Made by a program: the position numbers and the translations under genes. From Janthinobacterium silvisoli (GTDB lineage: Bacteria; Pseudomonadota; Gammaproteobacteria; Burkholderiales; Burkholderiaceae_D): a stretch of DNA of 64,000 nt. Below the pieces are notes generated by a model. It worked only from the letters and a program-made list of their open reading frames with translations, made no database searches and was not told where the DNA came from. The DNA lies in NCBI RefSeq assembly GCF_014200725.1, contig NZ_JACHCL010000002.1:1-64000 (forward strand), in the 5' to 3' direction. Below are positions 52,201 through 60,249 of this stretch, piece after piece; the first letter of the stretch is position 1, and each line of letters begins with the position of its first letter.

Positions 52201-52734
52201 AAGTATTCACGCTCGATCATCATCAAGGGCGCCCGTTCGCCTGAACGCCTGCTCGACGAAGTGACCTTGTTCCTGCACAAGGTGGAATCGGAACTGTCGA
52301 GCGAGCGCCAGGGCATGCTGCAACAGGTGCGCAGCCGCGAACGCGTGTTCGAAGGGCGCAAGATCTTGCTGGTTGACGACGATGTACGCAACATCTTTGC
52401 CTTGACCAATGCGCTGGAGCAAAAAGGCGTGCTGGTGGAAATCGGCCGCAATGGCTTCGAAGCCATCAGCAAGCTCAATAGCGTGGACGATATCGACCTG
52501 GTGCTGATGGACGTGATGATGCCCGGCATGGATGGCCTGGAAGCGACGCGCCAGATCCGCGCGGACGGCCGTTTCAACAAGCTGCCCATCATCGCCATCA
52601 CGGCCAAGGCCATGAAAAATGACCAGGAAGAATGCCTGCAGGCAGGCGCTTCCGATTATCTGGCCAAGCCTATCGACCTCGACCGCCTGTATTCGCTGCT
52701 GCGCGTGTGGATGCCAAAGATGGAACGCATGTGA
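49252..52734 (+). CDS. CHASE3-GAF hybrid histidine kinase with three receiver domains
   Basis: This 1160-aa membrane kinase has a first span (about 23-43), a CHASE3 sensor (ANEVMKLSVDLETGMRGYLLTG onward), a second span (about 182-202), a GAF domain, a long coiled coil rich in Glu/Gln (about 395-485), HisKA with H496 (NMSHELRTPLN), HATPase_c (GTGLGLSISRDL), then three receivers with phospho-acceptors D818, D940 and D1087. It starts a plus-strand gene cluster with CheR and further kinases, to which it is coupled by a GTGA overlap. The signal is unknown; the three receivers suggest a branched phosphorelay. Confidence 0.94.
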   Translation: MNTKTPIDTFSFRRILARNVTLPLIVGVVTALVFVGLIAYLLSSLRSVEHSERVIGNANEVMKLSVDLETGMRGYLLTGDEAFLAPYKSGKAKIAVEMSTLLELVADSPIQIDRLRRIRALQGQWMDYAESVIAQRRNNQEFLARVRQGEGKLEFDEIRREFLNFITMEQRLRQERSDQAENGTALTVLVFLFLSLGLSGLLAYLGRRELLHLSSIYNGALEQRGKDNEVLQEQAWLRTGQTELAEHTRGQLALPQLGRQILDFLSRRLDVAVATFYVIDDDGSLRRTAVYGFTEQGAREKQVFKLGEGLVGETAREKRLKHIRQVPGNYLTVNSSIGHGAPLELVLLPVDNEGTVNGVIELAFTHAVGQRDLELLRLIAANVGTSVEAAQYRQRLQNVLEETQQLNEELEVQQEELRTANEELGEQSRVLEQSQAHLEAQKAALEHSNEQLAVQALALDQKNMAIGEAHTQLEARAEELQKASRYKSEFLANMSHELRTPLNSSLILSKLLADNSNGNLTPEQVTFAQTIYSAGNDLLTLINDILDISKVEAGKLELVPESVPFEELLSSMKMMFGPQAQQKHLEFVVQVAPDAPPALVTDRQRLEQILKNLLSNAIKFTDAGTVTLHAGVDEAGNARFQVQDSGIGIADDQQQRIFDAFHQADGTTSRRYGGTGLGLSISRDLAALLGGSIELASTPGQGSTFSLILPLAWQAAVPRRPASVSAPAIEPAATATAPAAVALPARAVPLPTFKDDRDQAITPKTGQRSVLVIEDEPAFAGILFDLAHEMHYRCLVAHGADEGLRLALEFLPDAILLDIGLPDRPGLLVLQMLKENPLTRHIPVHIVSGNDQVQAAMQLGAIGYATKPRTRDQLKEVFLKLEAKFTQKMKRILLVEDDERQRESVVRLISDDDVEITAVALGEEALALLKTQTFDCMIIDLKLPDIQGNELLERMEHEELCSFPPVIVYTGRNLSREEEADLMKYSRSIIIKGARSPERLLDEVTLFLHKVESELSSERQGMLQQVRSRERVFEGRKILLVDDDVRNIFALTNALEQKGVLVEIGRNGFEAISKLNSVDDIDLVLMDVMMPGMDGLEATRQIRADGRFNKLPIIAITAKAMKNDQEECLQAGASDYLAKPIDLDRLYSLLRVWMPKMERM

Positions 52735-53606
52735 CGCAAACGATGCATGCCTCGGTAGTACCCTATACAGATGCGCAACTGCAAGCGTTGATGGAAGCGC
52801 TGTACCAGCGCTATAGCTACGACTTTCGCGACTACTCCCTGCCATCGCAGCGGCGCCGACTGAATCACGCACTGGAGCGTTTCCAGTGCAACAGCCTGTC
52901 AGCGCTGCAGCGTATCGTGCTGGACGACGCGGTTGCCTTTGGCCAGCTGCTGCAGATTTTGACCGTGCCAGTGACGCAAATGTTCCGCGACCCCGGCTTT
53001 TTCCTGGCCTTGCGCCAGCAAGTAGTACCGGTGCTCAAGACTTACCCCTCACCCAGGATCTGGGTGGCCGGCTGCTGCACGGGCGAGGAAGCGCTGTCGC
53101 TGGCCATTGTGCTGCACGAAGAAGGCTTGCTGGCGCGCAGCCTGATCTACGCCACCGATATCAATCCGCAAGCGCTGGAAAAAGCAGCAACAGGCGTGTA
53201 CTCCATATTGCGCATGGAACAGGCCAGTGCCGATTACCTGGCGGCAGGCGGCACGGGCCGGCTGGAAGACTATTACACGGTAGCGCATGCAACGGTGCGT
53301 TTCGACGCCCGCCTGCTGGAACACATCAATTACGCCGATCACAGTCTGGCGACGGACAGCGTTTTCGCGGAAACGCAATTGGTCTGTTGCCGTAACGTCT
53401 TGATCTACTTTAACAAAACCTTGCAAGACCGGGCACTGGGCCTGTTCCACGAATCGCTGTGCCACCGGGGTTTCCTGGGACTGGGAAGCCGCGAAGTACC
53501 GAATTTTTCCAGTGTTGCCGACGATTTCGAGCCGCTGCCGGAAGCAGAAAAGCTGTACCGCAAGCGCGCCAGGAAACACGCATCAGGAGTACACCATGAC
53601 ACATGA
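52731..53606 (+). CDS. CheR-type protein-glutamate methyltransferase
   Basis: This 291-aa SAM-dependent methyltransferase has the N-terminal CheR helical domain (YDFRDYSLPSQRRRLNHALERF) and a catalytic domain with WVAGCCTGEEALSLAIVL (SAM pocket), IYATDINPQALEKA and VCCRNVLIYFNKTLQ. GTG 52731 overlaps the stop of the hybrid kinase (GTGA). In clusters of this type a CheB methylesterase normally follows, but none is here; the gene that follows is a receiver-kinase. It may methylate a receptor elsewhere or a kinase of this cluster. Confidence 0.9.
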   Translation: MTQTMHASVVPYTDAQLQALMEALYQRYSYDFRDYSLPSQRRRLNHALERFQCNSLSALQRIVLDDAVAFGQLLQILTVPVTQMFRDPGFFLALRQQVVPVLKTYPSPRIWVAGCCTGEEALSLAIVLHEEGLLARSLIYATDINPQALEKAATGVYSILRMEQASADYLAAGGTGRLEDYYTVAHATVRFDARLLEHINYADHSLATDSVFAETQLVCCRNVLIYFNKTLQDRALGLFHESLCHRGFLGLGSREVPNFSSVADDFEPLPEAEKLYRKRARKHASGVHHDT

Positions 53607-54786
53607 CAGCAGCACCAAATTATTGATCGTCGACGATCTGCCTGAAAACCTGCGCGCGCTGAACGCCCTGATCCGCGAACACGACCGCAGCATCTATCAA
53701 GCGTCGTCGGGCGAAGAAGCGCTGGCCTTGCTGCTGGAACATGATTTCGCGCTGGCCATCCTCGACGTACAAATGCCGGAGATGGATGGTTTCGAGCTGG
53801 CGCAATTGATGCGCGGCACCGAAAAAACCCGCCATATTCCCATCGTCTTCGTCACGGCGGCCGGCAAGGAAATGAATTTTTCCTTCCAGGGTTATGAAAG
53901 CGGCGCCGTCGATTTCCTGCACAAGCCGCTCGACATCAATGCCGTGCAAAGCAAGGTCAACGTCTTCGTGGCCTTGCACCAGCAGCGCATGGAAACGCGG
54001 CGCCAGGTCTTGGCGCTCGAAGAAAGCCGCCGGCAGCAGGAAGCGCTGCTGCAGGAATTGCGCACCACCCAGGCTGAACTGCAGCGCTCGCTACGCATGC
54101 GCGACGAATTCATGTCGATGGTGGCGCACGAATTGCGCACGCCCTTGAATACCCTGTTCCTGGAGACGCAGATGCGCACGCTCAATCTGGAGCGCGACAA
54201 CCTGGCCGCGTTCGCGCCAGACAAGCTGCAAAAGATGGTCGAGCGCGACGGGCGCCAGATCCGCAGCATGGTGCGCCTGATCGACGACATGCTCGACGTG
54301 TCGCGCATCAGCAGCGGCAAGCTGTCGATACGCCGCGAGCCGGTCGACCTGAGCAGCCTGGTGCGGCGCCTGGCCGACGATCTGTCACCGTATGCGGCGT
54401 CGACCGGCAGCACCCTGGCAGTGCAGGCGCTGGAGCAGGTCAGCGGCTACTGGGACGCCTTCCGCGTCGAACAGATCGTCGTCAACCTGATCAGCAATGC
54501 CTTGCGCTACGGCGAAGGTCAACCGGTGGAAATCAGCCTGGCCGCCACCCAAAACAGCGCCGTGATCGAGGTGCGCGACCATGGCATTGGCATCAGCGGC
54601 AAGGACCAGGAACGCATCTTCGACGCCTTCGAGCGCGTGGTGCAGCATGACCGCAGCGGCGGCCTTGGCCTGGGACTGTTCATCACCAAACAGCTGGTCG
54701 ACGCCCACGGCGGCGCCATCACCCTGCAAAGCCAGCCCGGCCATGGTGCCCTGTTCAGCGTCACCTTGCCGCTGGCGGGAAGCTGA
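53596..54786 (+). CDS. Receiver-histidine kinase (REC-HisKA-HATPase)
   Basis: This 396-aa soluble hybrid has an N-terminal receiver (LLIVDDLPENLRALNALI; phospho-acceptor D57 in LAILDVQMPEMDG) and a kinase domain with H178 (MVAHELRTPLNTL), N box NLISNALRYGEG and GGLGLGLFITKQ. It has no membrane segment, so input comes through its receiver. AGGAG precedes the ATG 53596, which lies within the last codons of cheR. It likely continues the phosphorelay that begins with the CHASE3 kinase. Confidence 0.92.
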   Translation: MTHDSSTKLLIVDDLPENLRALNALIREHDRSIYQASSGEEALALLLEHDFALAILDVQMPEMDGFELAQLMRGTEKTRHIPIVFVTAAGKEMNFSFQGYESGAVDFLHKPLDINAVQSKVNVFVALHQQRMETRRQVLALEESRRQQEALLQELRTTQAELQRSLRMRDEFMSMVAHELRTPLNTLFLETQMRTLNLERDNLAAFAPDKLQKMVERDGRQIRSMVRLIDDMLDVSRISSGKLSIRREPVDLSSLVRRLADDLSPYAASTGSTLAVQALEQVSGYWDAFRVEQIVVNLISNALRYGEGQPVEISLAATQNSAVIEVRDHGIGISGKDQERIFDAFERVVQHDRSGGLGLGLFITKQLVDAHGGAITLQSQPGHGALFSVTLPLAGS

Positions 54787-54793
54787 GGCCGTC

Positions 54794-55936
54794 ATGACTG
54801 CGATGAATAAACCAGCCGGCGGAGCTTTTTTGCTGCAACTGGAACGCCGCGTACGCCAGTTGCAGGGCACAGACGATATTGTCTGCCTGTTGACGCAGAT
54901 GCTGGGCCAGCGCCTGGGCGCCCAGCAAGTTATGTGTTTTGACGTCGACCAGAAACTGCCGGCCCCAGCCTTGCTGCATGCCTGGAGCGACAACCAGAAG
55001 TTCGGCGCCGTGGGTGAATATATACTGGGCGACGAGCTGCGTGCACAATTGCTCGATGAGTGGCTGGCAGCCTGTCCGGTTGCCGTCAGCGACGTCAGCC
55101 ATGATCCGCGCACGGCCGCGCCAGCCACGCTGGCCACCTTCGCCCGCCTGTCGATCCAGGCCTTGCTGCACGTGCCCATCATCAGGGACAGCCGGCTGGC
55201 CGCACTGTTCGTGATACACAGCCGTTCGGTACGCCTGTGGCACGCCGACGATATCGAACTGGCCGTACACGTGTCGGAGCGCATCTGGTCGACCATCGTG
55301 CGGGCCCAGGCTGAAGAACAATTGCGCACCTTGCGCAGCGACATGGAACGCCTGGTGGCCGAGCGTGCACGCGCATTCGGCCGCACCTGGAAAGTCAGCC
55401 CCGACCTGCTGGGCGTGCTCAACCTGGAGGGCTATTTCGAACACTCGAATCCCGCCTGGCAAGCCACCCTGGGCTGGAGCGAAGAAGAAATCCGCAGCAC
55501 GCGCTTCCTGGACCTACTGCATCCCGACGACCTGGAACGTACCCGGACCGGCTGGGCAGCGGCCAAACAGGGCCAGCCGGCATTGCGCTTTGAAAACCGC
55601 TACCGCCACAAACTGGGTGGATGGCGCTGGCTATCGTGGGTAGCCGTGCCCGAGGGAAACAAGGTGTATTGCAGCGCACGCGACATCAGCGTGGAAAAGA
55701 AAAACGCTGAAGAACTGGCAGCGCACCACCGCCTCGCGGTCCCACCTGCGCCAACCAGCAGCCTGGCCCACGACTTCAACGACGTGCTGCAGACTATTGC
55801 TGGCAAGCTGCAACTGCTGCAGACCAGCGTGGCTAACAATGAACAAGCGGCGCTGCAGCTGGCCAGTTGCCAGGCGGCGGTCGAACGAGCGGCCACACTG
55901 GCGGCACAGTTACTGTCCCGCCGAACAGACTGTTAG
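54794..55936 (+). CDS. GAF-PAS sensor protein truncated inside its kinase domain
   Basis: This 380-aa protein begins with a GAF domain (about 12-175), then a PAS domain (TWKVSPDLLGVLNLEGYFEHSNPAW, about 200-300), then only the start of a HisKA domain with H326 (LAHDFNDVLQTIAGKLQLLQ) ending at AAQLLSRRTDC. The ATP-binding domain is missing, and the downstream sequence belongs to the convergent kinase gene. The tail is closely similar to the HisKA of that convergent kinase (VAHDFNNVLQIISGNLQLLK). It could be an orphan phosphate carrier or a decaying duplicate. Its stop overlaps the stop of the convergent gene by 4 nt. Confidence 0.82.
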   Translation: MTAMNKPAGGAFLLQLERRVRQLQGTDDIVCLLTQMLGQRLGAQQVMCFDVDQKLPAPALLHAWSDNQKFGAVGEYILGDELRAQLLDEWLAACPVAVSDVSHDPRTAAPATLATFARLSIQALLHVPIIRDSRLAALFVIHSRSVRLWHADDIELAVHVSERIWSTIVRAQAEEQLRTLRSDMERLVAERARAFGRTWKVSPDLLGVLNLEGYFEHSNPAWQATLGWSEEEIRSTRFLDLLHPDDLERTRTGWAAAKQGQPALRFENRYRHKLGGWRWLSWVAVPEGNKVYCSARDISVEKKNAEELAAHHRLAVPPAPTSSLAHDFNDVLQTIAGKLQLLQTSVANNEQAALQLASCQAAVERAATLAAQLLSRRTDC

Positions 55937-58900
55937 CTTGCCGGCACCACACTTTTGCGCTTGAGCGCGGTTGCCAGTTCGTCCAGGCCGTAGGGCTTTT
56001 GCAGGAAATGGGCGCGCTGGTCCTGCGCCAGGCTGGCGCCCCAGTCGTGGCCTGAGGCGAACACCACGTCCAGGTGGGGCCAGCCGGCGCGCGCATGGCG
56101 GGCCAGCTCGGCGCCGGACATGCCGGGCAGGCTGATGTCGGTCACCAGGATATCGAGTCCCGGCAAGGCCAGCAGTGGCAAGGCTTCCTCTGCGCTACGC
56201 ACGCCGTGCACCGTATGGCCGAGGATATTGAGCATTTCCGTGCTCATCACGCGGGCATCGTCATTGTCTTCCACCAGCAGCACGCGCCGGCCCGACGGAT
56301 CAGGCGCGCCAGGCAGGCGGCGGTCGGCCAGCAGATGGCGCACGGTGCGCGCCAGGTCTTCACGCCGGTAGGGTTTGCTCAGCAGCTCTACGCTGGGCGC
56401 CAGGCGGCCATCCTGCATGATGACGTTGTGCGTGTAGCCCGAAGTAAACAAGACGGCCAGTTCAGGCAGTAGCTGCCGGGCCTGGCGCGCCAGTTCGGTA
56501 CTGCCCACGGGGCCGGGCATCACCACATCGGTAAACAGCAGGTCGACGCTGACGCCGCCGCGCAAGATCGTCAGAGCGGTCGCGCCATCACCCGCATGCA
56601 GCACTTCATAGCCAAGTCCGCGCAGCATGTCGACTACCGTGTTGCGCACGGCGGCGTCATCTTCCACCACCAAAATGGTTTCGCCGCCGCCCAGCACGGG
56701 CCCGGCCAGGCCAGGCGGCGGTTCGGCCAGGCGCTCCAGCGAGCGCGGCAGGTAAATCTTGAAGGTGGTGCCAGCGCCGGGCGCGCTGTCTACCTTGATG
56801 TGGCCAGCGCTCTGGCGTATGAAACCATAGGCCATGCTCAACCCCAGACCCGTGCCATCGCCCTCTTTCTTGGTGGTAAAGAACGGCTCGAAAATCTGGT
56901 CGATCACGTCACGGTCCATGCCATGGCCCGTATCGGTAATACTCAGCAAGACATACTGGCCGGGCAACACATCGGCATGCAGACGGGCATAGGCGGCATC
57001 CAGGGTCACATTGCTCAAGGCAAAAGTGATCCGGCCGCCGTCTTCCATCGCGTCGCGCGCATTGATCGCCATGTTGAGCAGCACGTTTTCCATCTGGTTC
57101 GGGTCGACCAGCGTATGCCATAGTCCATCGCTGATAAACGTTTCTTCGGCAATTTGCTCGCCCAGGGCGCGCCGTATCAATTCATGCATGCGGCGCAGCA
57201 AGCGTCCCAGGTCGGTCACCAGCGGGCGCAAAGGCTGGCGGCGCGCAAAGGCCAGCAATTGCGACGACAGCTTGGCGCCCCGCTCGACAGCCGCAGCAGC
57301 CGACGCCAGGCGCTGCGCCGCCTGCGAGTTGTCGGCCAAAGTCAGTTTCAGCAGTTGCAGATTGCCCGAAATAATTTGCAGCACGTTATTGAAATCATGG
57401 GCCACGCCGCCCGTCAGCTTGCCGATCGATTCCAGCTTTTGCGCCTGCAGCAAGGCTTGCTCGCTGCGCACCAGCGCCAGCCGGGCGTCACGCTCATCGG
57501 TCACGTCGCGCCCTATCGCATGCACCAGCTCTTGCGCGGGCACCGCCGTCCAGGAGATCCAGCGATAGCTGCCATCGCGGCGCCGGTAGCGGTTTTCCAT
57601 GCGCAAGGTGGCGCCGCAGCGGGCCATGCGCGCCAGGTCGTCGAGCGCCGCGCTGCGGTCTTCGGGATGCACCAGGCTAATGAAATCCATGCCTAGCGAC
57701 TCGATTTCAGGCCGCTCCAGTATATTGGTCCAGGCAGGATTGACTGCGATAATCTTGCCGCGCATATCGGCCACCAGCATGATGTCGGTCGACAAGCGCC
57801 ACATGCGGTCCCGGTCGGCCGTGCGGTTGGCCATTTCCTCTTCCAGCGAGGAATTCAGATAGGCCATCTTTTCCAGCAAATTCTTTTGTTCCTGCACGTC
57901 CGTGTTGGTGCCGACCCAGCGCAGGACCAAGCCTTGCTCATCGAACAGCGGCATGGCGCGCGCCAGGAACCAGCGGTAGCTGCCGTCGCTGGCACCGCGC
58001 ATGCGGAATTCATTTTCATAGGCGCTGGCCTGGGCCACGGCCTGCCGCCAGCTATCTTTGGAAGCCTGGCGGTCGTCGGGATGCACGCATTCGCGCAAAC
58101 CGCCCTCCACCAGCGCTTGCAGCGACAATCCCGTGTATTCGCAGACGCGCTCGTTGACCCAGTAAGTGTTGCCCTGGCTGCAGGCCAGCCAGGCCTGGTT
58201 GGGCATGGCCGAGGCCAGCGAGCGGAACTGGGCTTCCCGGTCGAGCAAGGCGTGGCGCGCATGCCAGTGATCGTCGATGTCTTCGGTAGAGCCATACCAT
58301 TTCATGGGCTGGCCAGACTCGTCGCGCCGGCAATAGGCGCGCGCCCTTACCCAGCGGTAGCGCCCGCCGCGCCGCTGCACGCGCAATTCCACGTCGCAGG
58401 GCTGGCCACTGGCCACCGCCTCGCCCCAGGCCGCTTCGGTGCGCGCCAGGTCTTCCGGGTGCACGGCATCGCGCCAGTCATCGCCCAGGCCTGGGTTTCC
58501 CGTCCATTCACGCCAGCGCTGGGCCACGTAATCGAGCTGGCCCGCCTGATCCGCCGTCCACAGTACCTGGGCATTGAGTTCGATGGCGTACTGGAAATGT
58601 TCGCGGCTGGCGTGCAAGGTCGCTTCCAGCTCGCTGCGTTCGATCACATGGGCCATGATGCGCGCGGCCACCAGCAGCAGCTCAGTCTCGTCTTGCGTAG
58701 GATGGCCAGGCGCCTGGAACAGCAGGCCCAGCACACCGAGGATGTGGCCCTTGGCGCTGAACACGGGGGCAACCCAGCAGGCGCGATAGCCGTGCAACAA
58801 CGCTTGCTTGCGGCCCAGGCTCCAGTTTTGCTCGCGCGCAATGTCGCCGCAATACACGGGCGCACCGGAAAATGCCGCCACGCCGAATGGCGACAGCGGC

Positions 58901-59142
58901 GATGGCGGCGTATCTTGCTGCAGGCTATGGCAAAGCTCGTGCGGCAGGCTGGGAGCGGACAAACCACTGATGCGGTCAGCCTCGTCGATCGTGACAACGC
59001 AGCCGTGCATGGTTTCCTCGGACTGGCCTTGCAGCGCCAGCAACAGTTGTTCCAGCACATGCGCCAGACTGGCGCCTGCAGCGATGCTTCCCAAGGCGCC
59101 ATGTTCGGCGTCCAGCAGTTGGATGATGTTGTTTGCGTGCAC
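55933..59142 (-). CDS. GAF-PAS hybrid histidine kinase with two C-terminal receivers
   Basis: This 1069-aa kinase, with no membrane span visible, has a GAF domain (about 1-170), three PAS domains (about 185-310, 315-435, 445-560), HisKA with H582 (GGVAHDFNNVLQ), HATPase_c (GDGTGLGLSMAYGFIRQS) and two receivers (LFTDVVMPGP and ILVTDISLPGMSG). Two receivers behind one kinase suggest phosphorelay. It is convergent with the truncated GAF-PAS protein and is likely its paralogue in the HisKA region. The signal is unknown. Confidence 0.93.
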   Translation of the reverse strand: MHANNIIQLLDAEHGALGSIAAGASLAHVLEQLLLALQGQSEETMHGCVVTIDEADRISGLSAPSLPHELCHSLQQDTPPSPLSPFGVAAFSGAPVYCGDIAREQNWSLGRKQALLHGYRACWVAPVFSAKGHILGVLGLLFQAPGHPTQDETELLLVAARIMAHVIERSELEATLHASREHFQYAIELNAQVLWTADQAGQLDYVAQRWREWTGNPGLGDDWRDAVHPEDLARTEAAWGEAVASGQPCDVELRVQRRGGRYRWVRARAYCRRDESGQPMKWYGSTEDIDDHWHARHALLDREAQFRSLASAMPNQAWLACSQGNTYWVNERVCEYTGLSLQALVEGGLRECVHPDDRQASKDSWRQAVAQASAYENEFRMRGASDGSYRWFLARAMPLFDEQGLVLRWVGTNTDVQEQKNLLEKMAYLNSSLEEEMANRTADRDRMWRLSTDIMLVADMRGKIIAVNPAWTNILERPEIESLGMDFISLVHPEDRSAALDDLARMARCGATLRMENRYRRRDGSYRWISWTAVPAQELVHAIGRDVTDERDARLALVRSEQALLQAQKLESIGKLTGGVAHDFNNVLQIISGNLQLLKLTLADNSQAAQRLASAAAAVERGAKLSSQLLAFARRQPLRPLVTDLGRLLRRMHELIRRALGEQIAEETFISDGLWHTLVDPNQMENVLLNMAINARDAMEDGGRITFALSNVTLDAAYARLHADVLPGQYVLLSITDTGHGMDRDVIDQIFEPFFTTKKEGDGTGLGLSMAYGFIRQSAGHIKVDSAPGAGTTFKIYLPRSLERLAEPPPGLAGPVLGGGETILVVEDDAAVRNTVVDMLRGLGYEVLHAGDGATALTILRGGVSVDLLFTDVVMPGPVGSTELARQARQLLPELAVLFTSGYTHNVIMQDGRLAPSVELLSKPYRREDLARTVRHLLADRRLPGAPDPSGRRVLLVEDNDDARVMSTEMLNILGHTVHGVRSAEEALPLLALPGLDILVTDISLPGMSGAELARHARAGWPHLDVVFASGHDWGASLAQDQRAHFLQKPYGLDELATALKRKSVVPAS

Positions 59143-59223
59143 CTTATCGATAAGCTATGTCACTGATGCCCGGAATATACCATGGTGCAAGCCTATCAAG
59201 ACAGAAAAGCATAACAGCGTTTT

Positions 59224-60147
59224 CTATCTGGCCGCCATCTTCAGCGTCTCTGGCAAACGTTGTTGCAGCAGCGCCAGCAAGGCGCGCGTCTTGGCCGCCA
59301 GGTGGCGATGGCTGGGATAACAAGCCACCACGTCAAGCGGCATCGCTTCAAGATCGAGTTTGACATGCACCAGATTGCCTTTCTCCAAGTCAGCCTCGCA
59401 GGCAGCGCGGGCCAGCAGTGCATAACCTATCCCTGCCAGCGCCGCGCTGCCCGCCATCTCGCCGCTATCGACCCGGTAACGGGCCTGCACGTCCGTGTGC
59501 AGTGGCCGGCCATCGGCAGCGCGAAATTGCCAGGCCTTGCCGTGCAAGGCAGCCCGCGTGGTAATACAGGGCAAGCTTGTCAGCTGGCTCACCGTCTGTG
59601 GCATGCCGTGCCGTTCGACTAGTGACGGCGAGCCCACCACAATGCTGGGAAAGGACAATAAAGTCTGCTGGATCAATGAGCTGTCGGGTGGCAAGCCGCG
59701 CTGGAACACGATCGCCAGGTCCACGTCGTCGCGCACCGGTTCGCTGCCCGTCATCGTGGTCTGGCATTCGATCTCCAGCAAAGGATGCTGGGCCGCAAAC
59801 TCGGCGACCAGAGGACCGATTCGCCGCGTGCCGAACTCTCCAGGCAGGCTGAGCTTCAATACACCGCGCAAGGTAGCGTGCTGGTCCTGCAACTCGGCTT
59901 CCAGCAACAACAAATCGTCCATCAGCGGCCGCGCCCGCGCGTGCAGCAGCCTTCCCTGCCCCGTCATGCGCAATTGCCGCGTGGTCCGCTCCAGCAGCCG
60001 CGATCCCATATCCGCTTCCAGCTGGGCGATATGGCGGCTGATGTTTGAAGTGGGCAAGCCCATGGTCCGCGCCGCAGCGGCAAAACTGCCTGCGTCCACG
60101 ACCGCCAGGAAATAGCGTAAGTGATTCAGATCGATGGTGTTATTCAT
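59224..60147 (-). CDS. LysR-family regulator divergent from a flavin monooxygenase
   Basis: This 307-aa LysR-type regulator has an N-terminal winged helix (NNTIDLNHLRYFLAVVDAGSFAAAARTMGLPTSNISRHIAQLE) and a C-terminal effector-binding domain, of the PecT/DsdC-like CrgA group by pattern. MNNTID at 60147 gives the normal family start; a longer frame upstream is not needed. It is divergent from an FAD monooxygenase gene, which is its likely target. The inducer is unknown. Confidence 0.9.
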   Translation of the reverse strand: MNNTIDLNHLRYFLAVVDAGSFAAAARTMGLPTSNISRHIAQLEADMGSRLLERTTRQLRMTGQGRLLHARARPLMDDLLLLEAELQDQHATLRGVLKLSLPGEFGTRRIGPLVAEFAAQHPLLEIECQTTMTGSEPVRDDVDLAIVFQRGLPPDSSLIQQTLLSFPSIVVGSPSLVERHGMPQTVSQLTSLPCITTRAALHGKAWQFRAADGRPLHTDVQARYRVDSGEMAGSAALAGIGYALLARAACEADLEKGNLVHVKLDLEAMPLDVVACYPSHRHLAAKTRALLALLQQRLPETLKMAAR

Positions 60148-60160
60148 CCAGATTATCCCG

Positions 60161-60208
60161 ATATTGCAAAGATGCATGCCAATTATCACCCATTCCGCCA
60201 ATTGCAAT
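60161..60208. promoter_or_regulatory. Repeated ATTGCAA motif between LysR and monooxygenase genes
   Basis: ATTGCAA occurs at 60163-60169 and again inside the palindrome ATTGCAAT (60201-60208), 38 nt apart, in the divergent region. LysR proteins bind paired half-sites, so this may be the operator area. No promoter elements were clear. Confidence 0.35.
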
Positions 60209-60249
60209 GCTGATCTACCATGCCTGTCCTTGATCAACTGGGAGTAAAC

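Noticed and set aside
57886-59166. Plus-strand open frame opposite the GAF-PAS kinase
   Set aside because: It is a shadow of the kinase gene in another frame, with His/Arg/Gln-rich nonsense content.
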